Shown here piece after piece: positions 1-8,438 of a DNA stretch of 64,000 nucleotides. The notes under the pieces were generated by a model. It worked only from the letters and a program-made list of their open reading frames with translations, was not told the origin of the DNA and ran no database searches. Source of the stretch: Leptospira kemamanensis (lineage in GTDB: Bacteria > Spirochaetota > Leptospiria > Leptospirales > Leptospiraceae). Each line of letters opens with the position of its first letter. Within the stretch, counting starts at the first letter, position 1. The stretch covers positions 186,001-250,000 of the forward strand of contig NZ_RQGG01000032.1 in the NCBI RefSeq assembly GCF_004769665.1. The letters are read 5' to 3'. The translations under genes and the position numbers were made by a program.

Positions 1-1
1 G

Positions 2-889
2 GGACTCAGTTTTCCCAGTTTACCAACTCCCCAAACAGCATCAAATGGTTCGGTTACAAATCAAACCGAAGTAGGTATTGCCATTATCAGTGGAGACGGA
101 GAAGGAAAAATCCAATCTTTTTTCCCAAATCCAGGAAATCCAACAGAAACTGTGGATCACTTTGTGATTGGCGATAAAATTTATATTTTTGGAAATACAA
201 ACACCAATTTTGTATCAACATCGGGTCACCCATTTGTCAATGAGTTAAGGTCCTTTATCGGGATTGCCAACATAAACCTAACTTGGGATTCAGTGGGTTA
301 TTTCGGTACCAGTGCTTCTACTTCACAAACTTTTATACAATATGTGACTTATGGGAATGGAAGATTCTTTATCCTTGGTAAATCTACCAACCCATTTTCC
401 AATGCAGGCACCCTCTACCCTTTTGAAGGATTAGGTCTGAATCGAAATTATTTTTTAGCATCCTCTGCAATCAACTCAACAACGCCAAACTGGTTTCAGT
501 TTTTGGGGTCCACAACCGTACAAGTTCCTCAGATATATCCCAATGCATTTACCTATCGGAGTACAACCGATGAATTTTTGGGGGAATTGTTAGCAAATGA
601 TGACGGAAGCCAATTTACAGGAATTCCATCCAACCTTGTGACCGGTTCCATTCAAAATCCACTCGGACAGGTTCGTGCGAAACTCGATACACAAACGGGA
701 CAATTCAAAACTCTCGAATACTTCAATGGAAGTGAAGCCGGTGGAAACAATGTCACTACACTTACCAACCAAACAGAAATTTGCCGAGGAAGGTTGGTGA
801 AAACGAAATTTTTATCTCCAAACTCATCCTCTGTCACGAGCATCCGTTCCCTGGAAGTCTCCACAAGGCCAGCAAGCGAAGAACCGTAA
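2..889 (+). CDS. Hypothetical beta-rich surface-type protein, 5' end outside window
   Basis: The frame is open from the first bases to the TAA at 887-889, so the gene starts upstream of the window; the internal GTG at 152 is not the start. The visible 295 residues are rich in Asn, Thr, Ser, Gly and aromatic residues, as in secreted beta-propeller or beta-sandwich proteins. I do not recognise a named family. A diverged paralogue lies at 5467-6426: both share LPTPQ, a GDGxGK motif and, near the C-terminus, TGxFxxxxY followed by a Cys-Arg/Thr-Gly segment. Extracellular or outer-membrane location is inferred from composition only, because the signal peptide is not in view. Confidence 0.75.
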   Translation, partial: GLSFPSLPTPQTASNGSVTNQTEVGIAIISGDGEGKIQSFFPNPGNPTETVDHFVIGDKIYIFGNTNTNFVSTSGHPFVNELRSFIGIANINLTWDSVGYFGTSASTSQTFIQYVTYGNGRFFILGKSTNPFSNAGTLYPFEGLGLNRNYFLASSAINSTTPNWFQFLGSTTVQVPQIYPNAFTYRSTTDEFLGELLANDDGSQFTGIPSNLVTGSIQNPLGQVRAKLDTQTGQFKTLEYFNGSEAGGNNVTTLTNQTEICRGRLVKTKFLSPNSSSVTSIRSLEVSTRPASEEP

Positions 890-992
890 CCACTTCCAGA
901 ACGAACGTTTTTTCCAAATTTTTTTTCCCGATCTTGTCACAAACGGAAAAAACCGTTGTCACAAGTAGGAAAAGGATCTTTAGGAGGATTCA

Positions 993-1367
993 ATGAAACT
1001 CGCATCACTTATACTCACAGGCTTTGTTGCCGTAGAACATGTTTTCATTTTGGTATTAGAAATGTTTTTATGGAAAACGGAATTCGGAATGAAGGTGTTC
1101 CAACTCACACCGGAAACAGCAGAGATCACTGCGAAGCTTGCGAAAAACCAAGGTTTGTACAATGGATTTTTGGCAGCGGGACTTTTTTGGGCTTTGTTTT
1201 TCATCAAAGACCAAAATCAAAAATTTCAAACCATTTTGTTTTTTCTCATTTGTGTTGTCGTGGCAGGGATTTATGGATCGGCCACCGCAAAATTTTCGAT
1301 TTTGTTTTCACAAGGATTACCAGCATTTTTAGCATTAGTGGTACACTGGTTGGCATATAAAAAGTAA
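993..1367 (+). CDS. DUF1304 integral membrane protein
   Basis: A 124-residue protein with four predicted membrane helices, length and layout typical of DUF1304. The family signature is visible: VAVEHVFILVLEMFLW in helix 1, a conserved KNQGLYNGFLAAGL segment, then two more helices. The biochemical function of the family is unknown. The start is supported by AGGAGG at about 981-986. Its TAA overlaps the ATG of the next gene (TAATG at 1365-1369), so it is translationally coupled to a sigma factor gene. Confidence 0.85.
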   Translation: MKLASLILTGFVAVEHVFILVLEMFLWKTEFGMKVFQLTPETAEITAKLAKNQGLYNGFLAAGLFWALFFIKDQNQKFQTILFFLICVVVAGIYGSATAKFSILFSQGLPAFLALVVHWLAYKK

Positions 1368-2242
1368 TGAACTTGGATCCGCACCTTTCTTTATTAGAAG
1401 ATTGTTTGTTAGGAAAAACAAAAGCGTTGGAAGAGTTGATTCAATTCTTCCAACCAAAAGTATTTTCTTTGGCACTCAAATTTTTATGGAATCCTGAAGA
1501 TGCGGAAGATGCCACTCAAGAAATTTTAGTAAAAGTCATCACAAACCTTGGAGGGTTTCGCAGAGAAAGTAAACTCTCCACATGGATTTACAAAATTGCA
1601 AGTAACCATCTCATCAATACTAAAAAATCAAAATTAGAATCAAAAGGCATTCACTTACGCACTATCCGCGAAGAACTACATAAATCACAAAATCCTTCTG
1701 TTTCCGCTTTACCATCTGATTTTTCTTCACATACGCAAGAAGAAGAGGCAAAAGAAAAAATTTCCCATCTTGTTTTACATGTGCAGGTCGCATGCACCTA
1801 TGCAATGTTACAAGCAATGACAAGAAAGTATAGAATGGCATATCTTTTAGGAGAGGTATTTTCAATCTCCAGCGAAGAAGCAGGATATGTGATGGGAATA
1901 CGAGCCGATGCCTATCGCCAAATCTTAAAAAGAGCCAGAAACCAAATGGAAGAATTTTTAGGAAAAGAATGTAGTTTAACAAAAGCCACAAACCCTTGCC
2001 AATGCCAAAATCGAATTCGTTATGCAAAGAGGGTGGGAAGGATCCAATCGTATCTCAATCTTTCCGAACAAATGAAACAAGATGGTCGTTGGGAAAAGAT
2101 GAAACCACTCCTTCCCGAAACTAAAAAACTAAGAAAAGCAGCCGAAGTATTTCGAAACCAACCCAATTTTTTACCTAAAAAGAATCAATTGGATTCAATT
2201 CGTGTTTTATTAAACAACTCCTTTCCACTCTCGACTCGGTGA
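1367..2242 (+). CDS. ECF-type RNA polymerase sigma factor with Cys-containing C-terminal extension
   Basis: Region 2 (about residues 10-95) carries the core-binding and -10-recognition helices, with DAEDATQEILVKV and STWIYKIASNHLI. A region-4-like helix-turn-helix is around residues 150-197. It is longer (291 aa) than usual ECF factors (about 180 aa). The extra C-terminal 90 residues contain a cysteine group (C near 202, then CQC near 211-213) and basic helices, a possible redox or metal-sensing tail; this role is inference. No anti-sigma gene is adjacent; the upstream coupled partner is the DUF1304 protein. The 3' end overlaps the convergent AraC gene by 33 bp. Confidence 0.8.
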   Translation: MNLDPHLSLLEDCLLGKTKALEELIQFFQPKVFSLALKFLWNPEDAEDATQEILVKVITNLGGFRRESKLSTWIYKIASNHLINTKKSKLESKGIHLRTIREELHKSQNPSVSALPSDFSSHTQEEEAKEKISHLVLHVQVACTYAMLQAMTRKYRMAYLLGEVFSISSEEAGYVMGIRADAYRQILKRARNQMEEFLGKECSLTKATNPCQCQNRIRYAKRVGRIQSYLNLSEQMKQDGRWEKMKPLLPETKKLRKAAEVFRNQPNFLPKKNQLDSIRVLLNNSFPLSTR

Positions 2243-3106
2243 GTTACCATAAATACGTTTGTAAGCTTTGGAAAAAGAAAAGGAAGACGCATAACCAACA
2301 TTTTGTGCAATTTCCTCTAAACCCATATTACCTTTTTGGAATAATTGCCTAGCTTTATCCATTCTGAGTTTCGCTAAATATTCCATTGGAGGAATTCCGA
2401 GTACATCACGAAACTTATTTGCCAAGTTGGCTCGAGAAATTCCTGTTTCTTTTGCCAAAGATTCAATTGTCCAATCTTTTGCATAAGCGTTATGTAACTT
2501 TTCCAATGCATACAAAACGGATTTGTCATGAAACGCTTTGATCCATCCAACAGGTGAATTTTCTTGTTGGTTTAACCAAATGCGAATCATATAATACAAC
2601 ATAATATCCGTTAGTCTCTGAACAATTAAGTCAGTTCCCAAATTGAGTTCCAATTCTTTGGATAAAATTTGAATGATGTCTTCTAGGGAATGGTGTTTTT
2701 GAATACTAGAATACGGGATGTAGATGAATTCTGGAAGTTCCATCAGAAGGGGATGCATGGGGCCACTTGGCACTTCATAACGAACGGATACAAATGTGGT
2801 TACAGGAGTTTCCGTTTTTGTTTGTTGTTTTTTTTCTCCTAAAAATCGTTCTATGGTCACTACTTTTGCTTTGGGATCGGATAAAAGTTCATGATGAATG
2901 CCTTTTGTTATGAATAACAAATCTCCTTTTTGAAGTAGGAAGATTTTATTTCCCATTCTCGCATAACAACTGCCTTGTGTGACGACATGGAAACCTCCAC
3001 TTTTTTCACAGGGAAAATGAAATCCAAAACTTTCATAAATTTGCCCTTTGGAGAGTAAGTCGTTTTTCCAAGCTGCCGAAACCAAAATGTCTGAAAGTAC
3101 ATCCAT
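2210..3106 (-). CDS. AraC-family transcriptional regulator with cupin_6 sensor domain
   Basis: The 298-residue protein begins with a cupin_6-type (AraC_binding) domain, MDVLSDILVSAAW followed by a His/Gly-rich beta barrel to about residue 190. Two AraC helix-turn-helix motifs follow at about 205-295 (SLAKETGISRANLANKFRD and LEEIAQNVGYASSFSFSKAYKR). Family members with this architecture usually control a neighbouring oxidoreductase gene. Here the divergent neighbour at 3272 is an NmrA-type NAD(P)-binding protein, separated by 165 bp, so it is the likely target. The ligand cannot be predicted. Confidence 0.88.
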   Translation of the reverse strand: MDVLSDILVSAAWKNDLLSKGQIYESFGFHFPCEKSGGFHVVTQGSCYARMGNKIFLLQKGDLLFITKGIHHELLSDPKAKVVTIERFLGEKKQQTKTETPVTTFVSVRYEVPSGPMHPLLMELPEFIYIPYSSIQKHHSLEDIIQILSKELELNLGTDLIVQRLTDIMLYYMIRIWLNQQENSPVGWIKAFHDKSVLYALEKLHNAYAKDWTIESLAKETGISRANLANKFRDVLGIPPMEYLAKLRMDKARQLFQKGNMGLEEIAQNVGYASSFSFSKAYKRIYGNSPSREWKGVV

Positions 3107-3271
3107 ATGTATATATTAGCTGAATTTCCACAAAAGTCTACTAATTTATACGATTGGACATTTATTTAATATTTTTCGACATAGACAGTCTAGATTTTTC
3201 GAATATGATAGAGATATTGAATCGGATTCTCTAGAAATTGGATCTGAGATCATAAATCGAGGGAAAAAACT

Positions 3272-4120
3272 ATGAAAGTATTTGTATACGGTGGATCGGG
3301 ACTTGTTGGTGGGCAATTAGTCAAAGAATTATTAAAAACGGGACATGAGGTTTGGGTTGGTTCCAGAAAACCAGACACCCAACCAAAAGAAAAAAATCTC
3401 CATTGGGTTTTTGCAGATTCAAAAGAACCACAAAAGGGAATTCAGATTTTAGAATCGGTGGATTCTGCTTTTTTTCTTAGCCCTCCAGGGGAAACCAATC
3501 AATATGAAATATTAGCACCTTGGATTGAAAAGGCAAAACAAGTAGGACTGAAAAAACTAGTCCTCATGACGGCAATGGGTGTGGAACATGCACCTCCTGA
3601 AGCTCCTTTCCGTAAAACAGAAATCCTACTCGAGAATTCAGGGATTCCATGGAACATCATTCGTCCCAATTGGTTTATGCAAAACTTCCATACGTTTTGG
3701 ATCGCAGGAATCAAACAAGATCAGAAAATTTATTTTCCCGGTGGCAATGCCAATGTCAGTTTTATAGATGCACGAGATATTGCATCTGTTGCAGCGAAGT
3801 TACTCACAACTGACTCTCATAAAAACCAAGCATTTACATTGACTGGAAAAGAATCAATCAATCACGAGCAAGTTGCCAAACACCTAACATCAGTCAGCGG
3901 AAAAAATATTGAATATGTCGATGTGGATCCACAAGTATTTGAATCTTCGTTGGTTTCCGCAGGACTTACGAAAGATTACGCAGCATTTCTTGTGATGATC
4001 GCTGGTGCTCTTAAAGAAGGTTTTGCAGCACCAATCCTTGGTACAGTGAATGAGATTACGGGAAAAGAGCCAATATCCTTTCAAAAATATGCAGAAGACC
4101 ATGCAAATTCTTGGAAATAG
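3272..4120 (+). CDS. NmrA/SDR-a family NAD(P)-binding oxidoreductase
   Basis: The N-terminus has the Rossmann dinucleotide-binding signature GGSGLVGGQLV (residues 8-18). SAFFLSPPGE and RPNWFMQNF segments follow, typical of the NmrA / quinone-oxidoreductase-like atypical SDR group (usual length 280-300, here 282). These proteins bind NAD(P)H and act as reductases or redox sensors; the substrate is unknown. The start has a good GAGGGA site 9-14 bases upstream. It is divergent from the AraC regulator at 2210-3106, which probably controls it. Confidence 0.85.
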   Translation: MKVFVYGGSGLVGGQLVKELLKTGHEVWVGSRKPDTQPKEKNLHWVFADSKEPQKGIQILESVDSAFFLSPPGETNQYEILAPWIEKAKQVGLKKLVLMTAMGVEHAPPEAPFRKTEILLENSGIPWNIIRPNWFMQNFHTFWIAGIKQDQKIYFPGGNANVSFIDARDIASVAAKLLTTDSHKNQAFTLTGKESINHEQVAKHLTSVSGKNIEYVDVDPQVFESSLVSAGLTKDYAAFLVMIAGALKEGFAAPILGTVNEITGKEPISFQKYAEDHANSWK

Positions 4121-4147
4121 AATTCGATAGTCATTGCATTTGCCGTT

Positions 4148-4186
4148 GATCCACTGAAATCAAAAGATTTATTTTTTCAGTGGATC
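4148..4186. terminator. Hairpin between convergent genes, probable bidirectional terminator
   Basis: A perfect 12-bp stem (GATCCACTGAAA paired with TTTCAGTGGATC) encloses a 15-base loop. It lies between the stops of the NmrA-type gene (4120) and the leftward propeller gene (4209). The T-run sits inside the loop and stem rather than after it, so termination is inferred from position and stem strength. Confidence 0.6.
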
Positions 4187-4208
4187 ATTTGGCTTAAAGT
4201 GTATCGCT

Positions 4209-5384
4209 TTAGTCAGCGATTAAAATCCGATTGGCAGCACCACCTTTTGGATCTTCTAAGATATTTCTCAGCAATAATTTTTGATTTGGTAAAAAAGCGG
4301 ATCCACTTACGTTGATATGATTCTTAAAAAACTTCTTTGTAGGGATCACTTTTTTTTGTTTTAAGGTTTTTGGATCATAGATATGCAGTCCAGAATTGCG
4401 AACCCAAACCAGTTCCCCTTCTTTCCAAAATCCTAATTTGTGACCATGGGTTCCCCATTTCGATTTTTTCACATCTGCTAAATTATTTGTATTGTACATT
4501 CTGACTTCCCCTGTATCGGCAGACGCCATATATAAAAACTTTCCATCATTTGAAAAACTGATACCATACGGTGTAGAGGGAATGGAGAATGATTGGAAAT
4601 TGTTTGTATCCAGTTGGAAAAAATATCCAGTTGGATTTAAATTTTGAAATGCTTCCGCATAACAAGCGATTACAATTTGATTTGTCTCAGGATGGAATTC
4701 GGGAGTGTAAGGATAAGATTTTGTTTTGTACTCTTTGAGTAGAGTCACTGATTGGTTTTGGACTTTATAAACATAAGCATTTACATCTTCCGATACATCA
4801 TCCTTTAAGTCCGCATCTACCGCGAAGGTAAAATAAGCGACCTTGTCTTTTTCAGAGTATCCAATGAAAGAACTTTGGGCAAAAGACTTTTTATCTTCTT
4901 CCGGAATTTCATAAATGGGCTCTACCACATCAATGGAGTTTGTACTCAGATCCCAACCAACATAAAAGTATTTCTTTCCTTTTGATGACTTGGCTTTGTT
5001 TTCCATCACAAAACCTGCACGCATCGCTACTTCATCATAAAATAAAAATTCATAAATGGTTAAAGGGAGTCGTTTGCCTTTTGTTTCCAATTGACCGAGG
5101 AAGTCTGTTGTGTGTGTGAGATAATAAGTTTCGAGAGGAATCGGTTTATAAATTTTTTCTTTCGATTTGGTATCATAAAAATAAAGACCTGGTTCGTCAA
5201 AATCGGCGGTTTGTCCAATAAAAAGCCACTTTCCCCCATTGACAAAATAAGGATTATTCCCTTCCACAAAGGTGGGACGAACATTGAAGTCTGTCGCAAA
5301 CATAAACTCTGATTCGATTGTTTGCGAAAAGAGATTACTAGAAACGAATACACAAAGTACACATAAGAATGATTTTAGACGCAT
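4209..5384 (-). CDS. Secreted hypothetical protein, probable WD40/YVTN-like beta-propeller
   Basis: The 391-residue protein begins with a clear Sec signal peptide (MRLKSFLCVLCVFVSSNLFSQ, cleavage near residue 21). Repeated blade-like units follow, such as GKWLFIGQTADF, ISFSNDGKFLYMASADTGEVRMYN and LHIYDPKTLKQ, as in bacterial WD40 or YVTN propellers. It has no catalytic motif I recognise; periplasmic or surface location and a binding role are inferred. The start is supported by GGGAG about ten bases upstream. It appears monocistronic, convergent with the NmrA-type gene. Confidence 0.7.
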   Translation of the reverse strand: MRLKSFLCVLCVFVSSNLFSQTIESEFMFATDFNVRPTFVEGNNPYFVNGGKWLFIGQTADFDEPGLYFYDTKSKEKIYKPIPLETYYLTHTTDFLGQLETKGKRLPLTIYEFLFYDEVAMRAGFVMENKAKSSKGKKYFYVGWDLSTNSIDVVEPIYEIPEEDKKSFAQSSFIGYSEKDKVAYFTFAVDADLKDDVSEDVNAYVYKVQNQSVTLLKEYKTKSYPYTPEFHPETNQIVIACYAEAFQNLNPTGYFFQLDTNNFQSFSIPSTPYGISFSNDGKFLYMASADTGEVRMYNTNNLADVKKSKWGTHGHKLGFWKEGELVWVRNSGLHIYDPKTLKQKKVIPTKKFFKNHINVSGSAFLPNQKLLLRNILEDPKGGAANRILIAD

Positions 5385-5466
5385 TACATACTCCCACCAA
5401 TTGGTTTGGTGGATTACACTACATTAGTTCAATTTTTTTACAACTATTGTTTACAATATTTTATGA

Positions 5467-6426
5467 CGGAAGTGTAGAAAAGTATCGGATATCAATTTAG
5501 ATTCGGTTGATGTTGGCAATTATTTAGTGTCTGCAGTAGATGATTTAGACCAAATCCATTTGTTTTTGGTAAATGAAGGATCCAATGGCCACACTCCATT
5601 TGCTGAATTGCCAACTCCACAAAATACTTCTAATGGTGGTGAATCAGATACAGACATATTATATGGAATGTTAACGGGCGATGGACAAGGAAAATTACAA
5701 AAATATATAACGAGTAACTACAATGATTTTCCATTCAATTTAACATTTAAAAATGGATTTATGTATTTGGCAGGTATTTCTGCTGGAAGTATGAATGGGT
5801 ACACCCATCCAACCATTGGACAAAGTTTACCTTATATCTTAAAAGGCAATTCCGATGGGAATATTGAATTTATAGTTTATAATGGAAACCCAAGTTCTTC
5901 CTACGGAGACAGTCGCCAACTCGTTGTGAACGATACGTCGATTTTACAACTTCTTAAAACAAATATTTCTTGGAGTTCTGTTGTGAAGGAACCAATGCAA
6001 AATGATACAGAACATTATGCTTTTGCGCAATATGATTTAAACGGAAGTTTACAATGGGTCTCTTTTCTTGGATATTCGTCTGCTGATGTACCAATGTTTG
6101 AAGAACCACTCACTCTTTTCGAATCTAGCACTAGTCTTTGGCGGAATCGCTCTCGTCTCCCAAATACGTTCGATCGTTATACATCAGGACAATCTGTGGC
6201 AGAGGGATCGGGTAATGGAGTTTACCAAATTGCCGATGTATGGATCTCACCATTGACTGGTTTATTTCAAAAGATTCAATATTCTTCTAATTTAGGAGGA
6301 ACAGAATCCAAAAGAACGGACCAAATGAAAGAATTATGTACAGGAAAGTTTGGTTATCTGGATCGAATCTTCACAACAGAAAGTACTACACCAACCCAAT
6401 TGGGAATTCAAACTTCTATGGAATGA
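5467..6426 (+). pseudogene. 5'-truncated paralogue of the gene at the window start
   Basis: The frame is open from codon 5467, just after an in-frame TGA, to TGA 6424-6426, but contains no ATG near its start. The first possible initiator is a GTG at 5527, without a signal peptide or a convincing ribosome-binding site. The encoded sequence resembles the protein at 2-889 (ELPTPQNTSNGG, GDGQGK, TGLFQKIQY, then ELCTGKFG). The lack of a 5' end and its position about 80 bases from the divergent start at 5384 suggest a remnant of a duplicated gene. Expression from GTG 5527 as a 299-residue protein cannot be excluded. Confidence 0.6.
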
Positions 6427-6470
6427 TTGCAAAACTGCAAATTCAATTTGAAGAACGCATAGTTCCTGAT

Positions 6471-6887
6471 TTATTGCGAATGGCAAAGTTCTATTTTTTT
6501 TAGTTCTTGGTATAACCAAGTAGAAGCAGGAGTATCTTTTCCTTTGGAGTCCCGAATTTGATAGGGAGTGCCAGATAAAAAGGATTTGGTCGCGATTTTT
6601 TCAATAAAGAGTTTTGCGGTCCAATCTTTTGGGTCTGGTGCAAAAAAAGAATTTTTGGCTTCTTTCAGTTTATATCGTAAATGATTTTCTGCTTCCTTTG
6701 GTTTGTGAAGATCTCCATTTCGAATAAAACTTCCGTCAAAATTTCCGATTCTTTTCAGTAAGATTTCAATTTTACGATCTTCTGAAATGGTTTCACATGA
6801 TTTGTTTTGGGATGGAGTTGACGTTACAAAGAAAGCAAAAAACAAAAAGGAAATTAGGAATTTTAAATACAATCGGGCAAGATTCAT
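6471..6887 (-). CDS. DUF5329 family periplasmic protein
   Basis: A 138-residue secreted protein with an N-terminal hydrophobic signal segment (residues 5-25). It shows the DUF5329 pattern: KIEILLKRIGNFDGSFIRNGD, then KEAENHLRYKLKEA, an FIEKIATKSFLSGTPY segment, and a C-terminal TWLYQELKKIELC. A Cys after the signal region and one near the end could form a disulfide. Its function is unknown. It stands alone on the minus strand, between the truncated paralogue and the SRAP gene. Confidence 0.75.
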   Translation of the reverse strand: MNLARLYLKFLISFLFFAFFVTSTPSQNKSCETISEDRKIEILLKRIGNFDGSFIRNGDLHKPKEAENHLRYKLKEAKNSFFAPDPKDWTAKLFIEKIATKSFLSGTPYQIRDSKGKDTPASTWLYQELKKIELCHSQ

Positions 6888-6932
6888 AGTCTTCTATATG
6901 ATTCCAATAGGAAAGCTATATCGATCAACCAT

Positions 6933-7610
6933 TTAAAATAACATTGGCTCTGAAGTTTCAGGTTCTACTTTTAAAAACTCATTGGGATAGGTCTCTATCA
7001 TTTCCAATATTTTTGTTTCCTGATTTTCTTTTGGATTCAACCATCTATCCCAACTATCTTCCGTTATGTGAACAGGTTGTCTCCCTTGGTTTCCTCCAGA
7101 ATTGTGAATCTCCTTCATTAAAGAATTCCCTTCTTGTGTTAAGATGCTAAACCAGTAAGTTTTAGATTCAGAATTCGGAATCATTCCATAGATCCCTGCA
7201 AAACAAAAACTTTCCCCTGAAGCGGGAGAAATTTTATATTTAATCTTAGTTCCTTTCTCTGATTTCCATTCATTAAAAAAAGAAGCCGGAACAATACAAC
7301 GATGAGTTTTAGCAGCACCAGACCAAAAGGGAGTCGAAAACAATCGTTCCACTCTCGTATTAAAAATAGGTTTAGGTGACCACTCAGGTTGGATGCCCCA
7401 TTGCATGGAATGAAGGACATTTTCATGATCATAAACATCATTGTGAATGACTGGCGCAAAAGAACTGGGATAAAATTCGAAATTCGGGGAACGCCGAAAG
7501 GAGTCTTCTACCTTTTGGATGTCAAAAACTCTTGTTCCTTGGATGAGACGAATCCATTTCTCCGTTCCATCTTTTAATTTGATGATGGTATAACCAAATC
7601 GCCCACACAC
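6933..7610 (-). CDS. SOS response-associated peptidase family protein (SRAP/HMCES, YedK-like)
   Basis: This is a 225-residue SRAP protein, which forms a stable thiazolidine crosslink with abasic sites in single-stranded DNA and so shields them. The catalytic Cys2 is in MCGRFG. Because Cys2 must follow the initiator Met, the start has to be the GTG at 7608-7610. Other active-site elements are visible: the HRCIVPASFFNEWK segment with the catalytic Glu, and QPVHITEDSWDRWL containing the conserved His. It is divergent from a TetR gene, with two palindromes in the shared 156-bp gap. Confidence 0.9.
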   Translation of the reverse strand: MCGRFGYTIIKLKDGTEKWIRLIQGTRVFDIQKVEDSFRRSPNFEFYPSSFAPVIHNDVYDHENVLHSMQWGIQPEWSPKPIFNTRVERLFSTPFWSGAAKTHRCIVPASFFNEWKSEKGTKIKYKISPASGESFCFAGIYGMIPNSESKTYWFSILTQEGNSLMKEIHNSGGNQGRQPVHITEDSWDRWLNPKENQETKILEMIETYPNEFLKVEPETSEPMLF

Positions 7611-7682
7611 AATGATTCAATGGAAATTAATTTAAAAAATTTGCAAACAAAGAATTCATTTGCAATGTAGGAAGGAAATTTC

Positions 7683-7720
7683 TGACTTTAAGTCACTCTA
7701 AATTGACCTAAGGTCAATTT
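7683..7720. promoter_or_regulatory. Two phased palindromes, probable TetR operator pair
   Basis: TGACTT-t-AAGTCA (7683-7695) and AAATTGACCT-a-AGGTCAATTT (7700-7720) are both odd-length perfect palindromes with the shared core TGACnT-n-AnGTCA. Their centres (7689 and 7710) are 21 bp apart, two helical turns. They lie between the divergent SRAP and TetR genes, so autoregulation by the TetR protein and control of the SRAP gene are plausible. Confidence 0.6.
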
Positions 7721-7766
7721 CTGTTTTTTTCTAGCATAAATATTGGAAGATTCGTAACTTGGAAGT

Positions 7767-8438
7767 ATGAGTCGTGCACAAGTCCTAGAACGTTCGCCGA
7801 AAAAGAGAGCAGTTTTAGAAAAAGATAAATTATCAAAACGTACATCGATCATACAAGCGGCAGCTTCCCTCTTACAAAAAAAAGACTGGGCTGAGTTATC
7901 CATGGATGAAGTTGCCAAACGTGCCAAAATTGCAAAAGGTACGTTATATCTTTATTTTCCCACCAAAGAAGATCTATGCTTACGAATTCATAGTGCTGAT
8001 TATGAAACTTGGTTTTTGGATTTATACGAATTTTTAAACTCGAGCAAAGAACTCGATGCAAAAATGTTTTCCAATTGGTTTGTACAATCCATGGATCGCC
8101 ATACAAGATTTTTAAAACTTTTACCAATTGTTCCCACAATTTTGGAAAAAAATGCGAGTATCCAAACGATTCGCGAATTCAAAACCAATATCAAATTACA
8201 AATCACGAATGTTTTACCACAATTGATTCGTTTTTTTCCTTTTTTTAATGAACAAACTGGATTTCTTTTTTTAATGCAATGCCATGCCTTAGCAGTGGGT
8301 TCTTGGTCACATGGATTTCCTTCCAACCAAGTGAGAGAAGCTGTAAAGGATACAGATTTGGAATTGTTTGTATTGGATTATAAAAACTTTTTAGAAACCT
8401 CCATTTTACACTTGTTAAAAGGTCATTCCTCTACTTAG
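7767..8438 (+). CDS. TetR/AcrR family transcriptional regulator
   Basis: A 223-residue regulator whose N-terminal DNA-binding domain (about residues 25-75) has the TetR signature: SIIQAAASLLQKKDWAEL, MDEVAKRAKIAKGTLYLYFPTKEDL. The C-terminal ligand domain resembles the YcdC/RutR-type helical fold only in general. About 20 basic residues precede the domain. It is monogenic, and its stop overlaps the convergent sulfatase-family gene by 8 bp. The paired palindromes upstream suggest autoregulation; the effector is unknown. Confidence 0.88.
   Translation: MSRAQVLERSPKKRAVLEKDKLSKRTSIIQAAASLLQKKDWAELSMDEVAKRAKIAKGTLYLYFPTKEDLCLRIHSADYETWFLDLYEFLNSSKELDAKMFSNWFVQSMDRHTRFLKLLPIVPTILEKNASIQTIREFKTNIKLQITNVLPQLIRFFPFFNEQTGFLFLMQCHALAVGSWSHGFPSNQVREAVKDTDLELFVLDYKNFLETSILHLLKGHSST

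Noticed and set aside
956..1360. 134-residue open frame overlapping the DUF1304 gene
   Set aside because: It lies in another frame of a clear DUF1304 gene that has a good ribosome-binding site, and its protein sequence is low-grade and Cys/His-scattered.
1662..2027. 121-residue antisense frame inside the sigma factor gene
   Set aside because: It is a shadow of the sigma factor coding sequence with no start signal or family resemblance.
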